7,024 nt of DNA from a candidate division CSSED10-310 bacterium (GTDB lineage: Bacteria > CSSED10-310 > JAFGDC01). The notes beneath the pieces were generated by a model. It did no database searches. It was not told where the DNA came from and saw nothing but the letters and a program-made list of their open reading frames with translations. The stretch is taken from assembly GCA_016932295.1 (NCBI GenBank), contig JAFGDC010000588.1, positions 1 through 7,024 on the forward strand, given 5' to 3'. Shown here one piece after another: positions 1 through 6,540 of this stretch (positions are counted from its first letter, which is position 1; every line of letters starts with the position of its first letter). A program made the translations under genes and the position numbers.

Positions 1-2
1 CG

Positions 3-3000
3 GCCGTGCCTCCGAGCGAACCTTCACCCGTTCCGCGGCATCAGGCAATCGACGGCGACCTGCGTGCGCTGCTGGAAGCGGTGGCCGTCGCCGGTGGAGT
101 GTTTCACATTGCCTGCCTGGGGGATGACACCGGACACGTGCGGCAGCGGTTAGCGCCTCTTGTGGATGAGGGCTGGCTGGTGTCTGAAAGGAATGATGGC
201 TGGTACCGCTTCACTGATCCCGGAAATCGCCTGGTTTTTTACAATGCCATCCCTGAAGATCGTCGCCGGTGCCTGCATGAGCAATTATGGAACACGATGA
301 AAGATGGCCGTCAATCCATGGAGGCGTTGATCCATGGGGTGCGGGCGGGAAGAATCGGGGAATCGGGTGGCTGGCTCGAACGATTCGGCGTCGAGTTGAT
401 GGCGGCGGGTGATTTTTCAGCCGCGGCAACCGTGCTGGGGTCCTGTGGCGGCCAGCCGGCGGCTCCGCATCTTGCCGCCGCTGACGCCTTGTTCTTGCAG
501 GGCAGGTATGAGGAGGCGTTGGCGATGTACAGCACCAGCCTGGCCTATCTTACGGATGCTCAAGAGAGCCTTCGGTGGACAATCAAGATGCGGATGGCGG
601 ATGGTCTGCTTCATGCGGGTGATAGTGACGGCGCGAAGCGCCTGGTGGAGGATTTCAAACAAACGGGCGCGCGGTCGGGATCGAAGCCGAGGGGATTCTA
701 TCATCTGGTGTCGGCGCGGCTGGCGAGCGCCTTCGGCACGGTGGGGGAGGCCATCAAGCTGGGACGCCGCGCCATCCGTATCCTGGCCGGCGAGGATGGT
801 TGCCTGCCGTTCGTGTTGCTCGGCAGATTGCTCGTCCTCCGCATGGCATTGGCGGCTGATAATCGGCCGGTCATCGATGAACAGTTCCGGGCGCTGAACA
901 GGGCGGTCGAAAAATGGAATGTGGAATGGTCGCGTCGATTGGTGCTGGTGGCGGAAGTGGAATGCGGTTCGGCATGTCCCGCTGAGATCGAGGCGCAGGA
1001 CGACCGTTCGCAGGCGATCGGGGATGCCGGAGGGGATCCTGATTCACCCGCCGTCCGTTTGGCCATGGCCTGCCGGAACCTTTTCGCCGATGAGTTTAAC
1101 GCCGCCGAACGCCTCGCCGGTGTCATTGAATCAGACTGCCTCTCTGGCGATGAAAAAATGGTTCATGCGTGTATTGTCGAAACAGTGGCCGCTTTCCATG
1201 ATGGGTTGTCTTCAGTACCGTCGGCGGACGAGTTGGATCGAGTGCCGGTCAGCCTGTTGGATTTGTATTGTACCAGGTTCGATTGGGCGGAGTTGTCAGA
1301 GCGGGATGTTGACGGCCTCCTGGCGGCTGCATTACACCGGGCTCGGCAGGCAGGTAACCGCCAGGCCGCCGGCAGGATCGTGGGTATCATGCTGCACAGG
1401 GCCTTGCTCCTCGGTCACGAGGATGACGCCCGGAAACTGCTGGCTGAGTTGATGGATGGTCCGCTGCCGATGTGCGCGCGCCGGCGGATCGATGCGTGCG
1501 AAACAGTGCTGTCGAACAGTTCGGAAGCCATGATCTCATTTGATCTGAGCGGTGGTGGGGTGGTTGAATTCCGCCGGTTGTTGGGTTGGACCGCCTTGCT
1601 GCTGAGCAGGTGGCGGGAGTTTGCTCCGGCTGAGCCCGGGGACGTTTCAGGAGAGAATGTCACTGGACCGGAGTCTGCGGCCGTCGCGCATCGGTTGCGG
1701 GATGATGTGCTGCAGTGCGTGCAGGTGTCCAGGCGGCGGTCATGGGGGTGTCTGGCACTGCGGGCGGAAACGCTGCTCCGGTGTCTCGATGAGGTGCTGG
1801 TGGGCCTGCAGGATCGGCTGGTGCGGCAGCAGGAGGAGTTGCGAGTGCTGCGGGAAACCGGGATATGCCTGGGATCGGAAGGACGGGGTGTCGCATTCAT
1901 GCGCCGGGTTGCAGCGGGGATGAGAGCCATCTTCGATGCCCGCGGTGTGCTGCTATGCATCAGTGATCCGCATGTACGGGAGGCGTCTCTGCTGGCGGTG
2001 TCGGGAGAACTGCGGGAGGCGCCGCAGCCGTTCGCGCGGGCCTTGCTGGCGACGCTGGCGGAACTCGAAGAATGTCCACCGCTTCTGTCTGCCGAGCAAC
2101 TGGGGGCGGTGCTGTCGGAACAGCCTGCCGGGAGGAATGGCTGGCGGGTGTGTATTCCATTCGGAGGTGCGGAGGTGACCGGATGTCTCTACCTCGAGGG
2201 TGACCGGGGAGATTCTCCCGACAAGCGTCATGAGCCGCGGTTGTTTCAAGCATTGTCTTCGCATTTGGCAGGTGCGTTGGATTTGAACTGCATGCGTGAA
2301 TTGGTGGCGGCCGTGGCGCCGGACGAGACACCCGTCGCCGGGATCGGCGACTCGTTGGGAATCGTGGGCGAGCATCAGCGGATCAAGGCGTTGCGGGCTG
2401 CCATTCGAACCGCCGCGCGGGTGAACTCCACCGTGTTGATCCTGGGAGAGAGTGGCACCGGCAAGGAACTGGTGGCGCGTGGGATTCACCGCGCTGGTCC
2501 GCGTGCCTCGGGCCGGTTCATCCCGTGTTTTTGCGGCGCGGTTCCGGACACGTTGTGGGAGAGTGAGCTGTTCGGTCATGTCAGGGGGAGTTTCACCGGG
2601 GCCACCGCCAGTCGGCCTGGATTGCTTGCCGAGGCGGAAGGAGGCATCCTGTTCCTGGACGAAATCGCCGATGTGCCTCTGTCCATGCAGGCCAAGTTGT
2701 TGAGAGTGCTGCAGGAGCGCGAGATCAGGCAGGTCGGTTCGAATCGGGTGAGAACCGTGGATGTACGGTTTATCGCAGCCACCAACAAGAATCTTCGAAA
2801 AGAAATCAGGGAAGGCCGTTTTCGGGAGGATCTTTTCTATCGATTGTCGGTTATCTCCATTCATGTTCCTCCTCTGCGGCGCCGCCGGCAGGACATCAAG
2901 CTGCTTGCCTTGCATTTCCTGGGAAAATATAATCGAACTTTCAGCAGGAATATCCGCGGTTTTCATCCCGAGACCTTGCGCATGCTGTGCCGCTGGCACT

Positions 3001-3281
3001 GGCCGGGCAATGTCCGGGAATTACAGAACGATATCGAGGCCGCGGTGGCCATGGCGCCGGATGGCGTCTTGCTCCATCCCGAGCATTTGAAGGATAAGAG
3101 GTTGCGGTATACCATGGGACAGGATGCACCAGCGGCGGCGGGTGTCGCGGAGGAAATGCAGCGACGTCTGGTGGAAGTGGCGCTCGATGAGACCGCCGGG
3201 AACCGGACGGAGGCGGCGAAAGTTCTCGGCATCAGCCGGCAAGCGTTCTATAATAGGTTGCGGAAGTTCGGGCTGGCCTAG
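3..3281 (+). CDS. Sigma-54-dependent transcriptional activator, C-terminal part (AAA/STAND remnant-TPR-GAF-sigma54 AAA+-Fis HTH), 5' truncated by window
   Basis: This is an enhancer-binding activator that would use ATP hydrolysis to remodel sigma-54 RNA polymerase. Residues are counted from the GTG at position 6, which I read as an internal Val: the frame stays open to the window edge, there is no ribosome binding site, and the protein begins inside a domain. Residues 19-94 look like the winged-helix end of an AAA_16/STAND ATPase module (LLEAVAVAG, then RLAPLVDEGWL). Residues about 130-500 are helical TPR-like repeats (e.g. LFLQGRYEEALAMY near 155). Residues about 592-616 are a likely coiled coil, followed by a GAF-like domain (617-765). 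The sigma-54 AAA+ domain has Walker A GESGTGKE (K820), a GSFTGA loop (861-866), Walker B ILFLDE (D885, E886), FREDLFYRL (939-947) and WPGNVREL (999-1006). A Fis-type HTH closes the protein (1057-1091, GNRTEAAKVLGISRQAFYNRL). Homologues with this layout often have an N-terminal Ser/Thr kinase; that part cannot be seen here. The downstream PP2C gene supports a kinase-phosphatase circuit. The AAA+ and HTH calls are firm; TPR and GAF boundaries are approximate. Confidence 0.93.
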   Translation, partial: AVPPSEPSPVPRHQAIDGDLRALLEAVAVAGGVFHIACLGDDTGHVRQRLAPLVDEGWLVSERNDGWYRFTDPGNRLVFYNAIPEDRRRCLHEQLWNTMKDGRQSMEALIHGVRAGRIGESGGWLERFGVELMAAGDFSAAATVLGSCGGQPAAPHLAAADALFLQGRYEEALAMYSTSLAYLTDAQESLRWTIKMRMADGLLHAGDSDGAKRLVEDFKQTGARSGSKPRGFYHLVSARLASAFGTVGEAIKLGRRAIRILAGEDGCLPFVLLGRLLVLRMALAADNRPVIDEQFRALNRAVEKWNVEWSRRLVLVAEVECGSACPAEIEAQDDRSQAIGDAGGDPDSPAVRLAMACRNLFADEFNAAERLAGVIESDCLSGDEKMVHACIVETVAAFHDGLSSVPSADELDRVPVSLLDLYCTRFDWAELSERDVDGLLAAALHRARQAGNRQAAGRIVGIMLHRALLLGHEDDARKLLAELMDGPLPMCARRRIDACETVLSNSSEAMISFDLSGGGVVEFRRLLGWTALLLSRWREFAPAEPGDVSGENVTGPESAAVAHRLRDDVLQCVQVSRRRSWGCLALRAETLLRCLDEVLVGLQDRLVRQQEELRVLRETGICLGSEGRGVAFMRRVAAGMRAIFDARGVLLCISDPHVREASLLAVSGELREAPQPFARALLATLAELEECPPLLSAEQLGAVLSEQPAGRNGWRVCIPFGGAEVTGCLYLEGDRGDSPDKRHEPRLFQALSSHLAGALDLNCMRELVAAVAPDETPVAGIGDSLGIVGEHQRIKALRAAIRTAARVNSTVLILGESGTGKELVARGIHRAGPRASGRFIPCFCGAVPDTLWESELFGHVRGSFTGATASRPGLLAEAEGGILFLDEIADVPLSMQAKLLRVLQEREIRQVGSNRVRTVDVRFIAATNKNLRKEIREGRFREDLFYRLSVISIHVPPLRRRRQDIKLLALHFLGKYNRTFSRNIRGFHPETLRMLCRWHWPGNVRELQNDIEAAVAMAPDGVLLHPEHLKDKRLRYTMGQDAPAAAGVAEEMQRRLVEVALDETAGNRTEAAKVLGISRQAFYNRLRKFGLA
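3226..3254 (+). promoter_or_regulatory. Candidate sigma-70-type promoter for the phosphatase gene
   Basis: A perfect TATAAT lies at 3249-3254. Seventeen bases upstream is TCGGCA (3226-3231), which matches four of six positions of the -35 consensus. Transcription would start near 3261, about 46 bases before the phosphatase ATG and inside the last codons of the regulator gene. The caveat is that TATAAT here also encodes the Tyr-Asn of the FYNRL motif in the HTH, so the match may be imposed by the protein. Confidence 0.25.
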
Positions 3282-3295
3282 GACCCTGAACGGAT

Positions 3296-3299
3296 AGGG
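3296..3299 (+). promoter_or_regulatory. Ribosome binding site of the PP2C gene
   Basis: AGGG ends seven bases before the ATG at 3307, within a purine-rich leader. It supports that ATG as the start. It is the only recognisable Shine-Dalgarno-like motif in the 25-bp gap after the regulator stop codon. Confidence 0.5.
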
Positions 3300-3306
3300 C
3301 GGCGAG

Positions 3307-4191
3307 ATGTTGAATGTAGCGGCGATTACTGATGTCGGCTTGAAACGCTCGGTCAACCAGGATGCATACCACTGCGATCCCAAGCGGAAGCTCTTCGTCG
3401 TCGCGGATGGCATGGGCGGACACAAGGCCGGAGAGACGGCCAGTCGCATGGCCATCGAGGCGGTGGTGAACTATCTGCAACACCTGGAGGTGGATGAGAA
3501 AACCCCCACCGAAGTGGAACTGGACGAGTTGCAGCAATTGTCCGAAGCGTTGAAGGTCGCCATCGAGACAGCCAATCTGGCGATCTATCAGAAAGCCCAG
3601 GAAAGCTCCGAATTCCGTGGCATGGGCACGACCGTGGTGGCCTGTCTCATCATCGATGAATCGCTGATCGTCGCGCATGTCGGCGACAGCCGCCTGTACC
3701 GGCTGAGAAACGGTGAACTCTCCCAGATGACCAAGGATCATTCCCGGGTTCAGGAACTCATCGACATGGAAAAGCTGACCGAAGAACAGGCCAGGCTCTA
3801 TCCGCTGCGTAATGTCATTACCAGGGCGCTGGGGGGGGACCGCACGGTGGACGTGGACGTGGATACGTTCGACTTCAAATCCACCGATGCCTGGCTGCTC
3901 TGTTCCGACGGACTGTCGGAAGTGATCAGTGAACAGGTCATTAAATCCGTGGTGCTGCAGAACGCCGGCGATCCAACCACCGCCTGCCGCGTCATGGTGG
4001 GATTGACCAAGGAAGCCGGTGCGCCGGACAATATGACGGTGATCGTGGTGGAAGGCGGGGACTTCAAGACCGAAATCGATCAGAACGCCCCACTGAGTTC
4101 CTTCACGCTGTATCCGGATGCCGCACCGCACGTGGAGGAGCCCCCCCGCAAGGGATTCTTCGCCGCGCTCTTCAAGAAACTCAAGCCCTGA
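3307..4191 (+). CDS. PP2C-family (PPM) Ser/Thr protein phosphatase, Stp/PrpC type
   Basis: This 294-residue enzyme would remove phosphate from Ser/Thr residues using two metal ions, in the cytoplasm. All core PPM motifs are present: DVGLKRSVNQDA (residues 9-20, D19), VVADGMGGHKAGE (31-43, metal ligand D34 with G35), GMGTT (105-109), AHVGDSRLY (123-131, D127), CSDGL (199-203, D201) and GAPDNMT (238-244, D241). The catalytic domain ends near 250. A variable stretch and a short cationic, amphipathic tail follow (RKGFFAALFKKLKP, 281-294), with no transmembrane segment. The ATG has an AGGG motif seven bases upstream and the beta strand holding DVG begins at residue 4, as is usual for the family. 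The gene starts 25 bp after the regulator and ends 16 bp before the helicase, so co-transcription is likely. Its probable job is to reverse phosphorylation by a Ser/Thr kinase, plausibly one fused to the upstream regulator; the substrate is an inference. It carries a G8 and a C7 run, noted separately. Confidence 0.96.
   Translation: MLNVAAITDVGLKRSVNQDAYHCDPKRKLFVVADGMGGHKAGETASRMAIEAVVNYLQHLEVDEKTPTEVELDELQQLSEALKVAIETANLAIYQKAQESSEFRGMGTTVVACLIIDESLIVAHVGDSRLYRLRNGELSQMTKDHSRVQELIDMEKLTEEQARLYPLRNVITRALGGDRTVDVDVDTFDFKSTDAWLLCSDGLSEVISEQVIKSVVLQNAGDPTTACRVMVGLTKEAGAPDNMTVIVVEGGDFKTEIDQNAPLSSFTLYPDAAPHVEEPPRKGFFAALFKKLKP
3831..3838 (+). repeat. Poly-G tract (G8) inside the phosphatase gene
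   Basis: Eight consecutive G encode the end of Leu175 plus Gly176-Gly177 and the first base of Asp178. Read directly, gain of one G brings a TGA into frame at 3930-3932, and loss of one G brings a TGA into frame at 3923-3925. Either change removes metal-ligand residues D201 and D241. The run is certain; any role as a switch is speculative. Confidence 0.9.
4141..4147 (+). repeat. Poly-C tract (C7) near the 3' end of the phosphatase gene
   Basis: Seven consecutive C encode Pro-Pro and the first base of Arg in the phosphatase tail. The helicase frame is offset by +1 and is open across this point from at least 4118, so loss of one C would join the phosphatase and helicase frames without a stop. 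Confidence 0.9.
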
Positions 4192-4207
4192 GCAGCGGGT
4201 GCGCAGC

Positions 4208-6400
4208 GTGCCGCAGGCGAATCCGATACTGGTGGGATTGAATCCCGAGCAACTGGCCGCGGTTGTCCACCGCAAGGGACCACTGCTGGTCTTCGCCGGC
4301 GCCGGCAGTGGCAAGACCCGGGTCATCACCAGGCGGATCGCCTGGCTGATCACGGAGAAGCTCGCCGCACCCTGGCAGATCCTGGCGGTCACATTCACCA
4401 ACAAGGCCGCCGAAGAAATGATCCTGCGGATCCAGGAACTGTTGGGTTCGCAGGCCGCTGGCTTGGTGATGGGAACCTTCCATTCGGTCTGCGCCCGTAT
4501 TCTGCGCCGCGACATAGATCAGATGGGTATCAACCGGGATTTCGTTATTTTCGATGAACTGGACAGCCTCTCCGTTCTCAAGGACTGCCTGCGCGATGCC
4601 GGCCTTGAAAGCAAGCAGGCGAGAACCGTGTACCGGATTCTGGAAGATGTGAAAAATGAAGGCATGGATGGCGACGAGGTGGCGGAATACCTGGCCGGGC
4701 ATTCCCTGCCTGCTGCGTTCGCCGGCTTGTTCAGGGAGTACGAGAGACGCCTGCGCAGCTTCCATGCCCTCGATTTCAATGACTTGTTGCTCAAAACCCT
4801 GCAGTTGTTCGAGCAGCAGCCGCACGTTATGGAAAAGTACCAGAACCAGTACCGGCATGTGCTCGTGGATGAATACCAGGACACCAACACCGTTCAGCAT
4901 CAACTGCTCACCGTCTTGGGTCGTTGGCACAAGAACATAACGGTGGTGGGTGACGACGACCAGGCCATCTACGGGTGGAGGGGCGCCGATTTCCGTAATA
5001 TCTTCAAGCTGGAAAGGGACTTTCCGGATATCACCATCATTACCCTGGACCGCAACTACCGTTCCACTCAGAACATCCTGAGCGCAGCAACGAGCGTGGT
5101 GAAGCACAATCAAACCCGCCACGAGAAGGAACTGAGATCCCAGGCGGAAACCGGTGAACCGGTCATGGTGCACGTTGCCGACAACGAGGAGGCCGAGGCC
5201 CGTTTCGTGGGTGAGGAACTGCTGGCGTTGCGGCGTTCGCGGGAGTTTGCCTGGAGCGATGTGGCGATGTTTTTCCGCACCAACGCGCAATCGCGGGTTT
5301 TTGAAGAAGCCTTTCGGATCCTTAAGATACCGCATGTGGTGGTGGGCGGGGTGGCATTTTATCGCCGGCAGGAAATCAAGGACCTGGTGGCGTATCTGCG
5401 GGTGGTGGTGAATCCCGCCGATCTTCCGGCATTCATCAGGATTATCAATCGACCGTCCCGGGGTATAGGCGGAAAAACCCAACAACTCCTCCACGACTCG
5501 GCAATGAAGAAGGGAGAGCCTTTCGAACGAGTCGTCCAGGCGCTGGTCGAAGATGGTACATTCAGTGGCGCGCGTGGCGACCGCATCAAGGAATTCGTGC
5601 GGCTCATCGCGGAACTGAGAAGGGAATCCGGCCATCGGGGACTCGGTCAATTCCTGATCTTCGTACTGGAACGCAGCGGTTACCTGAACTACTTGAAAAG
5701 TAATGATGAACGTGATGCGAGGAGTCGCGAAGATAACGTGATGGAACTGGTGAACGCCGCGGGGATGTATGAACGCGATCACCCGGATGCAAGCATCGGG
5801 GAGTATCTGGAAAGCATCAATCTGCTGTCCGATGCCGATGAGTATGATTCAAGGCAGCCGCGGGTGTCCCTGATGACGCTGCACACCGCCAAGGGACTGG
5901 AATTCGATACCGTGTTTATCAGCGGCATGGAGGAGGAATTGTTCCCCTTGCACCGGCGGCAAGCAGATTCTGACGATGGAACCGAAATCGACGAAGAGCG
6001 CCGGCTGTGCTACGTGGGCATGACCCGGGCCAGGAAATTGCTTTATCTCACCGCGTGCCGGTCCCGGTTCATCTATGGGACCCGGTCGCTGCGCAACCTC
6101 TCGCGCTTCATACGGGAGATACCGGCGGGATTGCTCCAGTGGCGGCACGGCGCCGGTCGTCCACCCCCACCCGCCGGACTGCGGCGCCCGCCGATGAAGC
6201 CTTCGGCGGGCCGTCCTCCATTGGGACCCGCAGGTTGTCCCTTCCCGCCTGGCAGCAAGGTGATCCACCCCAGGTTCGGCGCGGGAGAGGTGTTGCGGGT
6301 GCGACCCAGTGGCGGGGATTGGATGCTGGATGTCGCCTTCCTCAGGGTGGGAATGAAGACCATCCTGGCAGGCAAGGCGAATCTGCGATCTTTCCGCTGA
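4208..6400 (+). CDS. uvrD: ATP-dependent 3'-5' DNA helicase, UvrD/PcrA/Rep family (SF1A)
   Basis: This 730-residue helicase would unwind DNA during repair and replication restart and clear proteins or stalled RNA polymerase. The SF1A motifs appear in order: AGAGSGKT (30-37, Walker A K36), TFTNKAAEE (62-70), GTFHS, VDEYQDTN (220-227, Walker B D221/E222), GDDDQAIYGWRGAD (248-261), LDRNYRST (280-287), LHTAKGLEF (558-566) and YVGMTRAR (602-609). A Pro/Arg-rich linker follows (about 638-678). Last comes a C-terminal Tudor-like domain (679-730, PGSKVIHPRFGAGEVL), which in PcrA/UvrD contacts partners such as RNA polymerase. The GTG at 4208 is preferred because it gives the family's usual N-terminus (NPILVGLNPEQ) just after the phosphatase stop. 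GTG 4199 is an alternative. ATG 4118 lies inside the phosphatase gene and would add an untypical Pro/Ser/Arg extension. No strong Shine-Dalgarno is seen, which fits translational coupling across the 16-bp gap. UvrD and PcrA cannot be told apart from sequence alone, so the symbol is a family label. Confidence 0.96.
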   Translation: MPQANPILVGLNPEQLAAVVHRKGPLLVFAGAGSGKTRVITRRIAWLITEKLAAPWQILAVTFTNKAAEEMILRIQELLGSQAAGLVMGTFHSVCARILRRDIDQMGINRDFVIFDELDSLSVLKDCLRDAGLESKQARTVYRILEDVKNEGMDGDEVAEYLAGHSLPAAFAGLFREYERRLRSFHALDFNDLLLKTLQLFEQQPHVMEKYQNQYRHVLVDEYQDTNTVQHQLLTVLGRWHKNITVVGDDDQAIYGWRGADFRNIFKLERDFPDITIITLDRNYRSTQNILSAATSVVKHNQTRHEKELRSQAETGEPVMVHVADNEEAEARFVGEELLALRRSREFAWSDVAMFFRTNAQSRVFEEAFRILKIPHVVVGGVAFYRRQEIKDLVAYLRVVVNPADLPAFIRIINRPSRGIGGKTQQLLHDSAMKKGEPFERVVQALVEDGTFSGARGDRIKEFVRLIAELRRESGHRGLGQFLIFVLERSGYLNYLKSNDERDARSREDNVMELVNAAGMYERDHPDASIGEYLESINLLSDADEYDSRQPRVSLMTLHTAKGLEFDTVFISGMEEELFPLHRRQADSDDGTEIDEERRLCYVGMTRARKLLYLTACRSRFIYGTRSLRNLSRFIREIPAGLLQWRHGAGRPPPPAGLRRPPMKPSAGRPPLGPAGCPFPPGSKVIHPRFGAGEVLRVRPSGGDWMLDVAFLRVGMKTILAGKANLRSFR
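6186..6211 (+). other. Strong hairpin within the helicase linker region
   Basis: GCCCGCCGA (6186-6194) and TCGGCGGGC (6203-6211) are perfect 9-bp inverted repeats around an 8-base loop. They lie in the codons for the Pro/Arg-rich linker between the helicase core and the Tudor-like domain. No T-run follows, so this is not a terminator. It may merely reflect GC-rich Pro/Gly/Arg codons. Confidence 0.6.
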
Positions 6401-6484
6401 GCCGGGTTTCTCTTTCGTTTCGACATAAGGATTCCCGCTCGGACTCTGTCTGCCGGTGGTAGTGCCGGGATGAGTTTGAAAGAC

Positions 6485-6530
6485 ACTGTGTCGCCCTGTG
6501 AACACAGATGCATTGCGGATGGCTCACAGT
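6485..6530. repeat. Nested inverted repeat upstream of the tandem array
   Basis: The outer arms are ACTGTG (6485-6490) and CACAGT (6525-6530). The inner arms are CTGTG (6496-6500) and CACAG (6503-6507), separated by AA and forming the near-palindrome CTGTGAACACAG. Competing pairing is possible (CTGTGT at 6486-6491 with ACACAG at 6502-6507). It could be a double binding site or an RNA hairpin. There is no T-run, so intrinsic termination is not supported. Confidence 0.45.
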
Positions 6531-6540
6531 CTGCTACAGG
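6515..6540 (+). repeat. Possible degenerate partial copy of the 85-bp unit
   Basis: These 26 bases align with the last 25 bases of the unit with one inserted base and about 16 matches, including GCG, TGGCT and the final AC.GG pattern. They sit in the correct position directly before copy 1. The match is weak enough to be chance. Confidence 0.3.

Noticed and set aside
6..8. GTG at position 6 as the true start of the regulator
   Set aside because: The reading frame is open to the window edge, there is no room for or sign of a ribosome binding site, and the protein would begin inside a domain.
1953..2999. Open frame on the - strand (348 codons) opposite the sigma-54 AAA+ region
   Set aside because: It is a shadow frame opposite a clear AAA+ domain, with low-complexity Arg/Pro/Gln-rich translation.
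4118..4207. Helicase start at ATG 4118
   Set aside because: It would overlap the phosphatase gene by 74 bases and add a Pro/Ser/Arg-rich extension not expected in UvrD/PcrA. GTG 4208 gives the usual N-terminus.
3232..4515. Long open frame on the - strand (427 codons) opposite phosphatase and helicase start
   Set aside because: It lies antisense to a complete PP2C with all metal-binding residues, has no family motif, and spans a gene junction.
4181..5782. Long open frame on the - strand (533 codons) opposite the helicase gene
   Set aside because: It is a shadow of GC-rich codon periodicity. The + strand here encodes every SF1A helicase motif, and the - strand product shows no recognisable domain.
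6401..6430. Intrinsic terminator right after the helicase stop
   Set aside because: There is a pyrimidine-rich stretch but no strong GC stem immediately before it.
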